A stretch of 7,137 bases of DNA, from NCBI GenBank assembly GCA_031178025.1, contig JAPSJU010000101.1:1-7137 (forward strand). The letters run 5' to 3'. The stretch is from Agromyces sp. (GTDB lineage: Bacteria; Actinomycetota; Actinomycetes; Actinomycetales; Microbacteriaceae). Shown piece after piece: positions 1 to 6,648 of this stretch. The position numbers were made by a program, and so were the translations under genes. Positions within the stretch are counted from its first letter, which is position 1. Each line of letters begins with the position of its first letter. Below the pieces are notes generated by a model, which was given only the letters and a program-made list of their open reading frames with translations, searched no databases and was not told the origin of the DNA.

Positions 1-785
1 CCCGTCGTCGCGCGCGGGCTCACGCCCAGCCGGATCGAGGGGCTGCGACGCGTCGCCCGTCCGAGATCGACGAGGTAGGCGAGCACGTCGTCGGAGACCC
101 GCACGGATGCCGCAGCCGCGCGCGCGGCCGCGAGCTCGTCCGCCCCGAGCACGGGGGTGACGCCGGCCGCGGCGAGGTCATGCGGGTCGAACCCCTCGGC
201 GTGGCGACGCAGCAGGGCCACCTCGGCGTCCCGCTCGGGAACGTCGAGGACGAGCTTGAGCAGGAACCGGTCGAGCTGCGCCTCCGGGAGCGAGTACGTG
301 CCCTCGTACTCGATGGGATTCTGCGTGGCGGCCACCATGAACGGGTCGGGAAGCGGCCGCGTCACGCCGTCGGCCGAGACCTGCCGCTCCTCCATCGCCT
401 CGAGGAGGGCGGACTGCGTCTTCGGCGGCGTGCGGTTGATCTCATCCGCGAGCAGGATGTTGGTGAACACGGGCCCCTCCCGGAACGCGAACTCGCCGGA
501 GCGGGGATCGTAGGCCAGCGAACCGGTGACGTCGCCCGGCATGAGATCGGGGGTGAACTGCAGCCGCCGGGTGTCGAGCCTCAGGGTTCGGCTGAGGGTG
601 CGCACGAGGAGGGTCTTCGCCACGCCCGGCACGCCCTCGAGCAGCACGTGCCCACGAGTGAGCAGGGCGATGATGAGTCCGGTGACGGCGCCGTCCTGTC
701 CGACGACGGCCTTGCCGACCTCGGTGCGGACGCGGTTCAGGGCGTGACGCAGTTCCTCGTCGGTGCTCGCGATCGTGTCGGTCAT
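1..785 (-). CDS. MoxR-family AAA+ ATPase (C-terminus cut by window edge)
   Basis: This is a cytosolic AAA+ ATPase of the MoxR class, thought to act as a chaperone-like remodeler for partner proteins encoded beside it. 261 codons are visible; family members are usually about 320 residues, so only the C-terminal lid is missing. Seen in the translation: Walker A GVPGVAKT (residues 51-58; Ala before the Lys is common in MoxR), Walker B ILLADEINR (110-118), sensor 1 ATQNP (153-157), the LPEAQLDRF segment (166-174) and sensor 2 GVSPRA (254-259). The ATG at 785 is supported by the Shine-Dalgarno AGGAAGG at 797-791, 5 nt upstream, and by an ATGA overlap with the stop of the DUF4350 gene, so it is probably translationally coupled as the fourth gene of this operon. 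A DUF58 gene typically follows MoxR in such loci but would lie outside the window. The family call is very secure; the client is unknown. Confidence 0.96.
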   Translation of the reverse strand, partial: MTDTIASTDEELRHALNRVRTEVGKAVVGQDGAVTGLIIALLTRGHVLLEGVPGVAKTLLVRTLSRTLRLDTRRLQFTPDLMPGDVTGSLAYDPRSGEFAFREGPVFTNILLADEINRTPPKTQSALLEAMEERQVSADGVTRPLPDPFMVAATQNPIEYEGTYSLPEAQLDRFLLKLVLDVPERDAEVALLRRHAEGFDPHDLAAAGVTPVLGADELAAARAAAASVRVSDDVLAYLVDLGRATRRSPSIRLGVSPRATT

Positions 786-2149
786 GGTCGCCTTCCTGTC
801 GGATCGGTCGTGTCGGTGGGGTCGCCGGAGTCGCCCGCGGTATCGTCCGCACGCCTGAGACGGTTCGTCTCGTGCGGTGCAGTCCGGACTGCCGTGCCCG
901 GATGGAGGTGCTCGGTCACCGCTCGCTCGAGCTCCTCGATCGCCGCGGCGAGCTCGACGAACGCGCGATCGCCGGAGGGCTGCGCGTCGACGAGCAGCGC
1001 CTTCACGGAGGCGACGTCGCGACCGGTCGCCCCGGCTGCCGCCTCCGCCACCGTGTCGACGTCGGCGGAGCGGGGCAGCTTGAGTCGCGAGGCGATCCGG
1101 GGGATCGCCCCGATCCGCATCTGGTCGAGCGCGTGCGACCGCGCCGCGCTTCGCGCGTAGAGACGGGCTCGACCCTCGGCGGTCTCGCCGGCCGGCACCT
1201 CGACCGGAAGGCGCTCGACGACGAGCGGGCCGAAGCGCCGGCCCCGCCAGACGGCGGCAGCCACGGTGACGGCGATGGCCAGCACCATCACGGGGCTCAC
1301 CCAGCCCGGCGTGAGCTCGGCCAGGGTCGGCGCGTCCGCCGGGTCGGCATCGGCAGGGCCCGGCAGGTACCAGACGAGCGAGTCGGATGCTCCGAGCAGC
1401 CCGATGGCGAGGGCGGCATTGCCCGCCTCGTCGATGCGCTCGTTGGTGAAGATCGTGCTCGCGCCGACGAGGCTGATCCGGCCGCCGCCCGGGGCGGGGC
1501 CGGAGGCGAGTGCGAAGCCGAACTCGCCGTCGCGGAAGCAGCCCACCCAGCCGTCCGCGCGCGCGGCATCGTCGACCGTCAGGAGCCGCTGGCCCTCGGA
1601 GAGCGAGCCGGCCCGTTCGGCGGGCCCGAGATCGCATGCCACGTCGTCGATCGCTCCGCTCGCGGCGCCGGCGAGTCGCACGCCGGGCGACAGCGCCTCG
1701 AGCTGGCCGAATCCCGGCTCGGCGACGACCAGCCGGTCGGCGAACATCGCCAGTCGAGAGAGGCGGGCGTCGGCGAGGGTGCCGAACTCGTCGTACACGA
1801 GCACCGTCGCGCCGGCCTGGGCCCCTTCCAGGGCGGCGTCGAACGCTCGCGCCCCGACGACGTCGACCCCTCGCTCACGGAGCACCTCGACGAGCGCCTT
1901 CGCTCCGCGAGGGCCGGGGTTGTCGGCGCCGAGCGTCTGCCCGGGCGGACGGACGCCGCCCTGCACGAGCAGCAGGATGATCGCCCCGGCGAGGAGCGCC
2001 GCCGCGATCGCGATCCAGGTGCGACCGCGCCGGAGGAGCGCGCCGAGCGTCGGCGTGAGCGACGTCGCGCCGACCGGGTTCGGCGCCGTCCCGGCATCCG
2101 TCGCGGTAGCGGCCTGCTGCTGCACGGGCGGCGGGGCACTCGCGGTCAA
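782..2149 (-). CDS. DUF4350 domain membrane protein, TTG start
   Basis: Predicted 455-residue membrane protein of the DUF4350 family, function unknown. Seen: a 40-residue Ala/Pro/Thr-rich N-terminus ending in LLRRGR; transmembrane helix at about 44-63; a 220-residue domain opening with GADNPGPRGAKAL and ending near NAALAIGLLG...LVWYLPGP (243-264); a second helix at about 284-300; then a basic WRGRRFGPLVVERLP stretch and a helical tail of about 150 residues ending in an Asp/Thr-rich tract. Positive charges beside both helices place the middle domain outside and the tail in the cytosol. The TTG at 2149 is chosen because it overlaps the upstream stop as TTGA and has GAGG 7 nt upstream. The same frame stays open to 2749, but that stretch is antisense-free overlap with the DUF4129 gene and does not resemble the family. 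GTG at residue 9 is an alternative start. The stop overlaps the MoxR start by 4 bp. Confidence 0.9.
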   Translation of the reverse strand: MTASAPPPVQQQAATATDAGTAPNPVGATSLTPTLGALLRRGRTWIAIAAALLAGAIILLLVQGGVRPPGQTLGADNPGPRGAKALVEVLRERGVDVVGARAFDAALEGAQAGATVLVYDEFGTLADARLSRLAMFADRLVVAEPGFGQLEALSPGVRLAGAASGAIDDVACDLGPAERAGSLSEGQRLLTVDDAARADGWVGCFRDGEFGFALASGPAPGGGRISLVGASTIFTNERIDEAGNAALAIGLLGASDSLVWYLPGPADADPADAPTLAELTPGWVSPVMVLAIAVTVAAAVWRGRRFGPLVVERLPVEVPAGETAEGRARLYARSAARSHALDQMRIGAIPRIASRLKLPRSADVDTVAEAAAGATGRDVASVKALLVDAQPSGDRAFVELAAAIEELERAVTEHLHPGTAVRTAPHETNRLRRADDTAGDSGDPTDTTDPTGRRP

Positions 2150-2808
2150 CGAACGACCTCGCCTGCCGGAGCGGTTCCTCGCTCCGGCGTGGCCTCCGCG
2201 AGGCGCTGCTCGAGCTCCGTGAGGGCGTCGTACCGTTCGCGGCTGCCCGGACGACCGAGGTAGCGCACGGCGTCGAAGTCCGCGGCGGCCGTGTGCAGCG
2301 CCGCCTCGGACGACGGGAAGGGCCGGCTCGCGGCATCCGCGACCCCACGGGCCGTCGTGCCCGGGTGCACCCGGATGAGCTCGCGCTCCACCGTGCCGCG
2401 CACGAGCGCCCGGAACCGCTCCTCGATCGCCAGCGGCCAGTCGGCGGAGGCCGCCGCGGCGGCAGCGGCGCGTCGGAGCGTCTCGAGGTCGCGGCGATCG
2501 TCGTCGTCGAAGAGCGGTGCCGTCGCGCGGCGACGCCGCCGCAGCCGGGGCAGTCCGAAGACGAGCACGCCGACCACGACGAGCACCACCACGACGAGCA
2601 CGGCGAGCAGGGCGAGCAGGGGGCCGGGAAGGCCGGTCGCTCCCTCGAACAGGCCGGCGACCCAGTCCCGCACGGCCTGCATCGCGAGGTCGAAGGCGTT
2701 GGGCTCGGCCGCGCTGTACTCCGGCTCGGAGAGCTCGTCCTGCAGCCACCGGCGCGCCTCGGGTGCGTCGGGATCGAGGGGAGTGCGGGGCAGCGGGATC
2801 AGGACCAC
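2146..2808 (-). CDS. DUF4129 domain membrane protein
   Basis: Predicted 220-residue single-pass membrane protein. Seen: an N-terminal segment of about 60 residues beginning VLIPLPRTPLDPD; one very hydrophobic Val/Leu helix at about 62-85; a basic patch (RLRRRRR, 88-94) that should sit in the cytosol; an acidic DDDD run (101-104); an Ala-rich helix; then the DUF4129 region (about 122-205) with RFRALVRGTVERELI, a TARGVADAA-like motif and the closing FDAVRYLGRPGSRERYDAL helix. The family is often found fused to transglutaminase-like domains or encoded near MoxR; here it stands alone, with no transglutaminase part. The biochemical role is unknown; coupling with MoxR and DUF4350 suggests a shared membrane complex. 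The GTG start at 2808 overlaps the preceding gene by 10 bp and has only a weak upstream SD, consistent with coupling. Its stop overlaps the TTG start of the next gene by 4 bp. Confidence 0.9.
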   Translation of the reverse strand: MVLIPLPRTPLDPDAPEARRWLQDELSEPEYSAAEPNAFDLAMQAVRDWVAGLFEGATGLPGPLLALLAVLVVVVLVVVGVLVFGLPRLRRRRRATAPLFDDDDRRDLETLRRAAAAAAASADWPLAIEERFRALVRGTVERELIRVHPGTTARGVADAASRPFPSSEAALHTAAADFDAVRYLGRPGSRERYDALTELEQRLAEATPERGTAPAGEVVR

Positions 2809-4106
2809 GTGGGCGTTCCGGCCGGGGCGGCCGACGATCCGGCAGCCGCTGCAGGCGCGGTCGGCGGGCGATAGGGGTCGCTCACCGGGTGGCCCGCATC
2901 ACGCTGCTCGACGTGACGCTCGAGTTCGAGGTCGAGCCCCTCCCGCCGCATGCGCAGGTCGATGTAGATCACTGCCACGAGTGCGGCCTGCACGACGGCG
3001 GTGATCGCGCCGATGAGCAGCGAGAGCACCGTCGTCACGACCGTCGTGACGATCGTCACGGTGAGCGCGGTGCCCGTGCCGGTGGGATCGATGACGACCG
3101 CGAGGATGGTGCCGACGAGCCCGACAGGCTGCACGACGACCTGGGCTGCGACGTTGAGGATCACCGCGACGAGCAGCAGGATGCCGAAGGTGCGCCAGAA
3201 CGCGCCGTCGGTGAGCCGCCACGAACGACGCATGGCGGCGCCGATGCCCGCACGCTCGAGCACGATCACGCTCGGGACGAGCGCGAGCTTCACGCCGACC
3301 CAGATTCCCAGGGCGAGCAGGCCCAGACCGAGCAGGACCGCGGTCGCGATCCCGAACATGAGCCCGGAGGGCGACGCGGCGGCGCCGAGCACCACGACGA
3401 GGACGATGACGGCCACGGCCACGAGGATCGCCACGGCGATGAGCAGCGTCCAGCCGATCAGGGGCCAGATGCGCGCCGCGGCCCGCCGCCACAGGGCACC
3501 GAAGCCCAGCTTCTCGCCGAGCGTCCCGCTCGCCACCTCGACGACCATGACGCCCTGGAGGAACGCGGCGGCCACCACGGAGATCGCCACGGGCACCAGC
3601 ATGAGTGCGAGGAATCCGCCGACGGTGCCGGCGGTCACCGCGTCGAGGTCCTCGGCGCTCGTGTTCTCGATCCGGGGGATCGCCCAGAGGAAGAACGGGA
3701 CCATCACCGCGGCCGAGGCGAGCACCGAGACGAACTGCACGAGGAGGCCGCTGCCGAACGTGGCCGCAGGATTGCGGCGGAGCGTGCGGAAGGGCGCCCA
3801 GAGCAGGGTGCCGAAGCCCATGGGTCGGAGCGGCAGCAGGCCGGGCCTGGGCGGGGGAGTCCAGCCGACCGGCCCGCCGCTCTGCTGCCCGTACGGCGAG
3901 CCGGGAGCGTTCGGGGCCGATCGGTACTCGGGCGCGACGCCGTAGGGCGTGGCTGCGGGGATCGGCGCTCCGTACGGGTCCGCGCCGGCCCCGGCGGACG
4001 TGGTCGCGGCCGGGGTCGAGGCATCGTCCGGAACAGGGGCGGCGGCATCCGCGCCGCTCGATCGATCGGGCGCTCCGCCAGGCGCCTGCCAGTCGTGATC
4101 GGACAC
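2799..4106 (-). CDS. Polytopic membrane protein, glycerophosphoryl diester phosphodiesterase membrane-domain type
   Basis: Predicted 435-residue integral membrane protein and first gene of the minus-strand operon. Residues 1-95 are Pro/Ala/Gly-rich and probably disordered, with recurring PYG motifs (44-46, 54-56, 71-73). About six transmembrane segments follow (near 118-142, 162-188, 214-241, 250-275, 304-338, 349-382). Between helices 4 and 5 lies the family-typical AMRRSWRLTDGAFWRTFG (291-308), and after the last helix YIDLRMRREGLDLEL (381-395); both recur in actinobacterial proteins named for the glycerophosphodiester phosphodiesterase membrane domain. No catalytic GDPD domain is present, so enzyme activity should not be assumed. 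The tail (about 400-435) is Pro/Ala-rich. The GTG at 4106 is chosen because GGAAGGAG lies 9 nt upstream; an in-frame ATG at 4139 would add 11 residues containing that SD and has no good site of its own. The stop overlaps the DUF4129 gene by 10 bp. Confidence 0.85.
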   Translation of the reverse strand: MSDHDWQAPGGAPDRSSGADAAAPVPDDASTPAATTSAGAGADPYGAPIPAATPYGVAPEYRSAPNAPGSPYGQQSGGPVGWTPPPRPGLLPLRPMGFGTLLWAPFRTLRRNPAATFGSGLLVQFVSVLASAAVMVPFFLWAIPRIENTSAEDLDAVTAGTVGGFLALMLVPVAISVVAAAFLQGVMVVEVASGTLGEKLGFGALWRRAAARIWPLIGWTLLIAVAILVAVAVIVLVVVLGAAASPSGLMFGIATAVLLGLGLLALGIWVGVKLALVPSVIVLERAGIGAAMRRSWRLTDGAFWRTFGILLLVAVILNVAAQVVVQPVGLVGTILAVVIDPTGTGTALTVTIVTTVVTTVLSLLIGAITAVVQAALVAVIYIDLRMRREGLDLELERHVEQRDAGHPVSDPYRPPTAPAAAAGSSAAPAGTPTWS

Positions 4107-4115
4107 CCGCTCGCG

Positions 4116-4123
4116 CTCCTTCC
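4116..4123 (-). promoter_or_regulatory. Ribosome binding site deciding the start of the membrane-protein gene
   Basis: On the minus strand the sequence reads GGAAGGAG, a near-ideal Shine-Dalgarno, 9 nt before the GTG at 4106. It favours that GTG over the in-frame ATG at 4139, for which this site would be internal. Confidence 0.75.
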
Positions 4124-4197
4124 CACCGGTTGCCCCCATGCTCGCACACTTCGTGGGCTCGGCGCGGTGCCGGAGGCGCTCCGTCCATGCGGCATCC

Positions 4198-4226
4198 GGA
4201 CGAGCGGGTACCGCAGCGACTACGCT
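4198..4226 (+). promoter_or_regulatory. Candidate sigma-A type promoter for mtrA
   Basis: TACGCT at 4221-4226 fits the TANNNT pattern of actinobacterial housekeeping -10 elements and lies about 54 nt before the mtrA start. The -35 is poor: GGACGA at 4198-4203, 17 nt upstream, shares only part of TTGACA. It is proposed because it is the best A/T-containing hexamer in the region, which is a weak argument. Confidence 0.3.
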
Positions 4227-4280
4227 TGATCCACTGCCACCGGCCGTGCCCCTGCGCCGGCCCAGACGGAGACCGAACGG

Positions 4281-4961
4281 ATGACGCCACGCGTACTCGT
4301 CGTCGACGACGACACGGCCCTCGCCGAGATGATCGGCATCGTGCTGCGCACCGAGGGCTTCGATCCGGCGTTCTGCGCCGACGGCTCCGGGGCGCTCGCG
4401 GCGTTCCGCGAGACGAAGCCGGACCTCGTGCTGCTCGACCTGATGCTTCCCGGCATGGACGGGATCGAGGTCTGCGGACGCATCCGAGCCGAGTCCGGGA
4501 CACCGATCATCATGCTCACCGCGAAGTCCGACACCGCCGATGTCGTGAAGGGCCTCGAGTCGGGCGCCGACGACTACATGGTCAAGCCGTTCAATCCGAA
4601 GGAACTGGTGGCGCGGATCCGCACCCGGCTCCGGCCGGCCCCCGACCCCGTGGCCGGCACCCTCGCGATCGGCGACCTCACCATCGACGCGGCGGGCCAC
4701 GAGGTGCGGCGCGGCGATGAGCGCATCAACCTCACCCCGCTGGAGTTCGACCTGCTCCTCACCCTCGCCTCGAAGCCGCAGCAGGTGTTCACCCGCGAGA
4801 TGCTGCTGGAGCAGGTCTGGGGCTACCACTACAAGGCCGACACGCGGCTCGTGAACGTGCACGTGCAGCGCCTCCGCGCGAAGGTCGAGCACGACCCGGA
4901 CAATCCGCGCATCGTCATGACCGTGCGTGGCGTCGGCTACCGGGCCGGCGCGACGACGTAG
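4281..4961 (+). CDS. mtrA: Two-component response regulator MtrA (OmpR family)
   Basis: MtrA is the DNA-binding output of the MtrAB system, which in actinobacteria controls cell-wall hydrolase genes, division, replication-linked genes and osmotic responses. The 226-residue length matches the family. The receiver domain (about 3-116) has the acidic pair D9/D10, the phospho-acceptor D53 in LLDLMLPGMDG, T80 in IIMLTAKSD and K102 in YMVKPF. The winged-helix effector (about 128-222) has LTPLEFDLLL, the recognition helix around TRLVNVHVQRLRAKVE and the wing VRGVGYR. The ATG at 4281 has GGAGA at 4268-4272 with 8 nt spacing. mtrB starts 7 nt after the stop and lpqB follows, the order conserved across actinobacteria, which distinguishes it from other OmpR-type regulators. 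Autoregulation is plausible but no clear site is visible upstream. Confidence 0.97.
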   Translation: MTPRVLVVDDDTALAEMIGIVLRTEGFDPAFCADGSGALAAFRETKPDLVLLDLMLPGMDGIEVCGRIRAESGTPIIMLTAKSDTADVVKGLESGADDYMVKPFNPKELVARIRTRLRPAPDPVAGTLAIGDLTIDAAGHEVRRGDERINLTPLEFDLLLTLASKPQQVFTREMLLEQVWGYHYKADTRLVNVHVQRLRAKVEHDPDNPRIVMTVRGVGYRAGATT

Positions 4962-4968
4962 GGGAACG

Positions 4969-6648
4969 GTGTCCGCGGCCGATGCCCCGTCCCTGCTCGC
5001 CGCCGGCTGGTGGCGGGAGATGCCGCGGCGCCTCGTGGCGCTCTGGCGCCGATCGCTCCAGTTCCGCACGGTCCTGATCACGCTCGGACTGTCGTCCCTC
5101 GCGATCCTCGTGATCGGGCTGTACATCTCCTTCAGCGTCGCGTCGAATCTCTTCCAGGACAATCGGCAGAGCGTGCTGGAGGCGTCGAACAACGCGACGG
5201 TCGCGGCGCAGACCATCCTGGATTCGTCCGACGCCGCCGATCGCGGCTCGCTCCGCGCGCTCATGCGGTCGGTGCTCGAGGGCACGATCACGAGCGTCGC
5301 GAACACCTCCGACGTGGCGGTCTTCCGCGCTCCGGGGCAGGAGGCGGCGCCGATCGCGCCGCTCGACCAGTTGTCGCCACGGCTCGCCGGGGTCATCACG
5401 CCCGAGCTCCGGGGGCAGGTCCAGAGCGACCCCGACGGGCAGTACTGGCAGTCGGTCGCACTGCCCGACGCGGACGGCGGCACGGAGCCGGGCATCGTCG
5501 TCGGCACCGATCTCGTCGTGCCGGCGGCGGGACGCTACGAGCTCTACCTCGGCTACAGCCTCGCCGACGCCGAGCAGACGCTCGCCTTCATCCAGGTGAC
5601 GGGCGTCTTCGGCGCCGTCGCGCTGCTCGCGCTGCTCAGCGCGATCACCCTCGTCGTGGTGCGCGGCGTGATCGAGCCGATCCGGGCGACGGCCGCGACG
5701 AGCCGTCGCCTGGCCGCCGGCGACCTCGGTGTGCGCATGCCCGCGAAGGGCGAGGACGAGCTCGCGACCCTCGCGGCGTCGTTCAACGGCATGGCCGACA
5801 GCCTGCAGGCGCGCATCCGCGAGCTCGCGGAGCTGTCGGTCGTGCAGCAGCGCTTCGTCTCGGATGTCTCGCACGAGCTGCGCACCCCGCTCACCACGAT
5901 CCGCCTGGCCGGCGACGTGCTCTACGGACAGCGCGAGGAATTCCCCGGACCCACCTCGCGCACGGTCGAGCTCCTGCATACGCAGACCGATCGGTTCGAG
6001 CGGCTGCTGGGCGACCTCCTCGAGATCAGCCGCTACGACGCCGGCTCGGTCGAGCTCGCGACGGAGCCGACGAACCTCGTGCACCTCGCGGGCGATGCGA
6101 TCCAGTCGATGCACGAGCTCGCTCGCGAACACGGCACCGAGCTGCGGCTCGACGCGCCCGGCGGCCACCTCGACGCGGACGTCGACCCGCGCCGGATCCG
6201 CCGGATCGTCAGGAACCTGCTCGGCAACGCCATCGAGCACGGCGAGGGTCGGCCGATCGTCGTGGCCGTCGACAGCAACGAGACCGCGATCGCGTTGTCG
6301 GTGCGCGACTACGGACTCGGCATGACCGAGGACGAGGCGGCGCGCGTGTTCGACCGGTTCTGGCGAGCCGACCCGAGCCGCACTCGGACGATCGGCGGCA
6401 CCGGCCTCGGCCTCGCCATCTCGCTCGAGGACGCCGTCGCGCACGGAGGAACGCTCGAGGTGTGGTCGCGGCCGGGAGCGGGCACCGTGTTCCGGCTCAC
6501 CCTGCCGCGCTCGGCGAACGGCGCGGACGTCGTCTCCCCGCTTCCGCTCGAGCCCGAGGACGCCGGCGCGGCGGGACCGCCCCCGACGGGCGGCCTGCCT
6601 GCCCTCGACGCGGCGGAACCCGAGGCTCAGGAGGTGCGCGATGCGTGA
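4969..6648 (+). CDS. mtrB: Membrane sensor histidine kinase MtrB
   Basis: MtrB is the inner-membrane histidine kinase that phosphorylates MtrA. The 559 residues are close to the family's usual length. Seen in order: a short cytoplasmic N-terminus with basic residues (R20, R21, R27, R28); TM1 about 35-57; an extracytoplasmic sensor region about 58-207; TM2 about 208-231; HAMP about 232-284; HisKA with FVSDVSHELRTPLTT and the phospho-acceptor H302; and HATPase_c with the N box RNLLGNAIEH (N416, N420), the G1 box DYGLGM (447-452), the F box FDRFWRAD (461-468) and the G2 box GGTGLGLAI (476-484). A Pro/Ala/Glu-rich tail of about 45 residues follows. The GTG at 4969 is chosen for AGGGG at 4960-4964 with only 4 nt spacing, and because earlier in-frame starts lie inside mtrA; an ATG at 5020 would be an alternative. 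It overlaps lpqB by 8 bp. Confidence 0.96.
   Translation: MSAADAPSLLAAGWWREMPRRLVALWRRSLQFRTVLITLGLSSLAILVIGLYISFSVASNLFQDNRQSVLEASNNATVAAQTILDSSDAADRGSLRALMRSVLEGTITSVANTSDVAVFRAPGQEAAPIAPLDQLSPRLAGVITPELRGQVQSDPDGQYWQSVALPDADGGTEPGIVVGTDLVVPAAGRYELYLGYSLADAEQTLAFIQVTGVFGAVALLALLSAITLVVVRGVIEPIRATAATSRRLAAGDLGVRMPAKGEDELATLAASFNGMADSLQARIRELAELSVVQQRFVSDVSHELRTPLTTIRLAGDVLYGQREEFPGPTSRTVELLHTQTDRFERLLGDLLEISRYDAGSVELATEPTNLVHLAGDAIQSMHELAREHGTELRLDAPGGHLDADVDPRRIRRIVRNLLGNAIEHGEGRPIVVAVDSNETAIALSVRDYGLGMTEDEAARVFDRFWRADPSRTRTIGGTGLGLAISLEDAVAHGGTLEVWSRPGAGTVFRLTLPRSANGADVVSPLPLEPEDAGAAGPPPTGGLPALDAAEPEAQEVRDA
6629..6635 (+). promoter_or_regulatory. Strong ribosome binding site for lpqB inside the mtrB 3' end
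   Basis: AGGAGGT, a full Shine-Dalgarno match, lies 5 nt before the lpqB ATG at 6641 and within the last codons of mtrB. It fixes the lpqB start and suggests that lpqB is translated efficiently, possibly at a higher rate than mtrB, whose own site is poorer. Confidence 0.8.

Larger units (their letters stand above)
4107..4280. promoter_or_regulatory. Divergent intergenic region between the MoxR module and mtrA
   Basis: This is the only gap of notable length in the window, and both operons start from it, so it should hold both promoters and any shared operator. On the plus side TACGCT (4221-4226) is a plausible -10. On the minus side no hexamer pair stands out; AAGTGT (revcomp of 4149-4154) is the weak best candidate. 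I see no clear direct repeats of the GTCAC or GTAAC type reported for MtrA sites, no terminator and no riboswitch-like fold. The role as a promoter region follows from the gene orientation; the exact sites are uncertain. Confidence 0.7.

Noticed and set aside
180..1160. Plus-strand open frame of 326 codons over the MoxR and DUF4350 genes
   Set aside because: Antisense shadow of two well-supported genes; low-complexity composition and no recognisable domain.
2517..4229. Plus-strand open frame of 570 codons opposite the DUF4129 and membrane-protein genes
   Set aside because: The product is an Asp/Glu/His/Arg-rich low-complexity string, the usual mirror of a Val/Ala/Leu-rich membrane protein in GC-rich DNA.
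4949..4980. Possible terminator or attenuator between mtrA and mtrB
   Set aside because: The gap is only 7 bp and holds the mtrB ribosome binding site; no stem followed by a T run is present.
4140..5507. Long open minus-strand frame continuing upstream of the membrane-protein gene, antisense to mtrA and the start of mtrB
   Set aside because: It is open only because GC-rich codons on the other strand leave few stops. Its translation is rich in His, Arg and Asp, is unlike any family I know, and lies opposite clearly real genes.
105..5818. Recurring word GGATGC/GCATCC (about eight copies by eye, for example 105, 1385, 2094, 2333, 4045, 4192, 4480, 5813)
   Set aside because: Most copies are in codons for Ala-Ser or Asp-Ala, and the number is not far from what I would roughly expect from base composition. 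A genome-wide word count would be needed to make anything of it.
4915..6444. Minus-strand open frame of 509 codons opposite mtrB
   Set aside because: Shadow of mtrB; no plausible domain, and mtrB has all its kinase motifs intact on the other strand.
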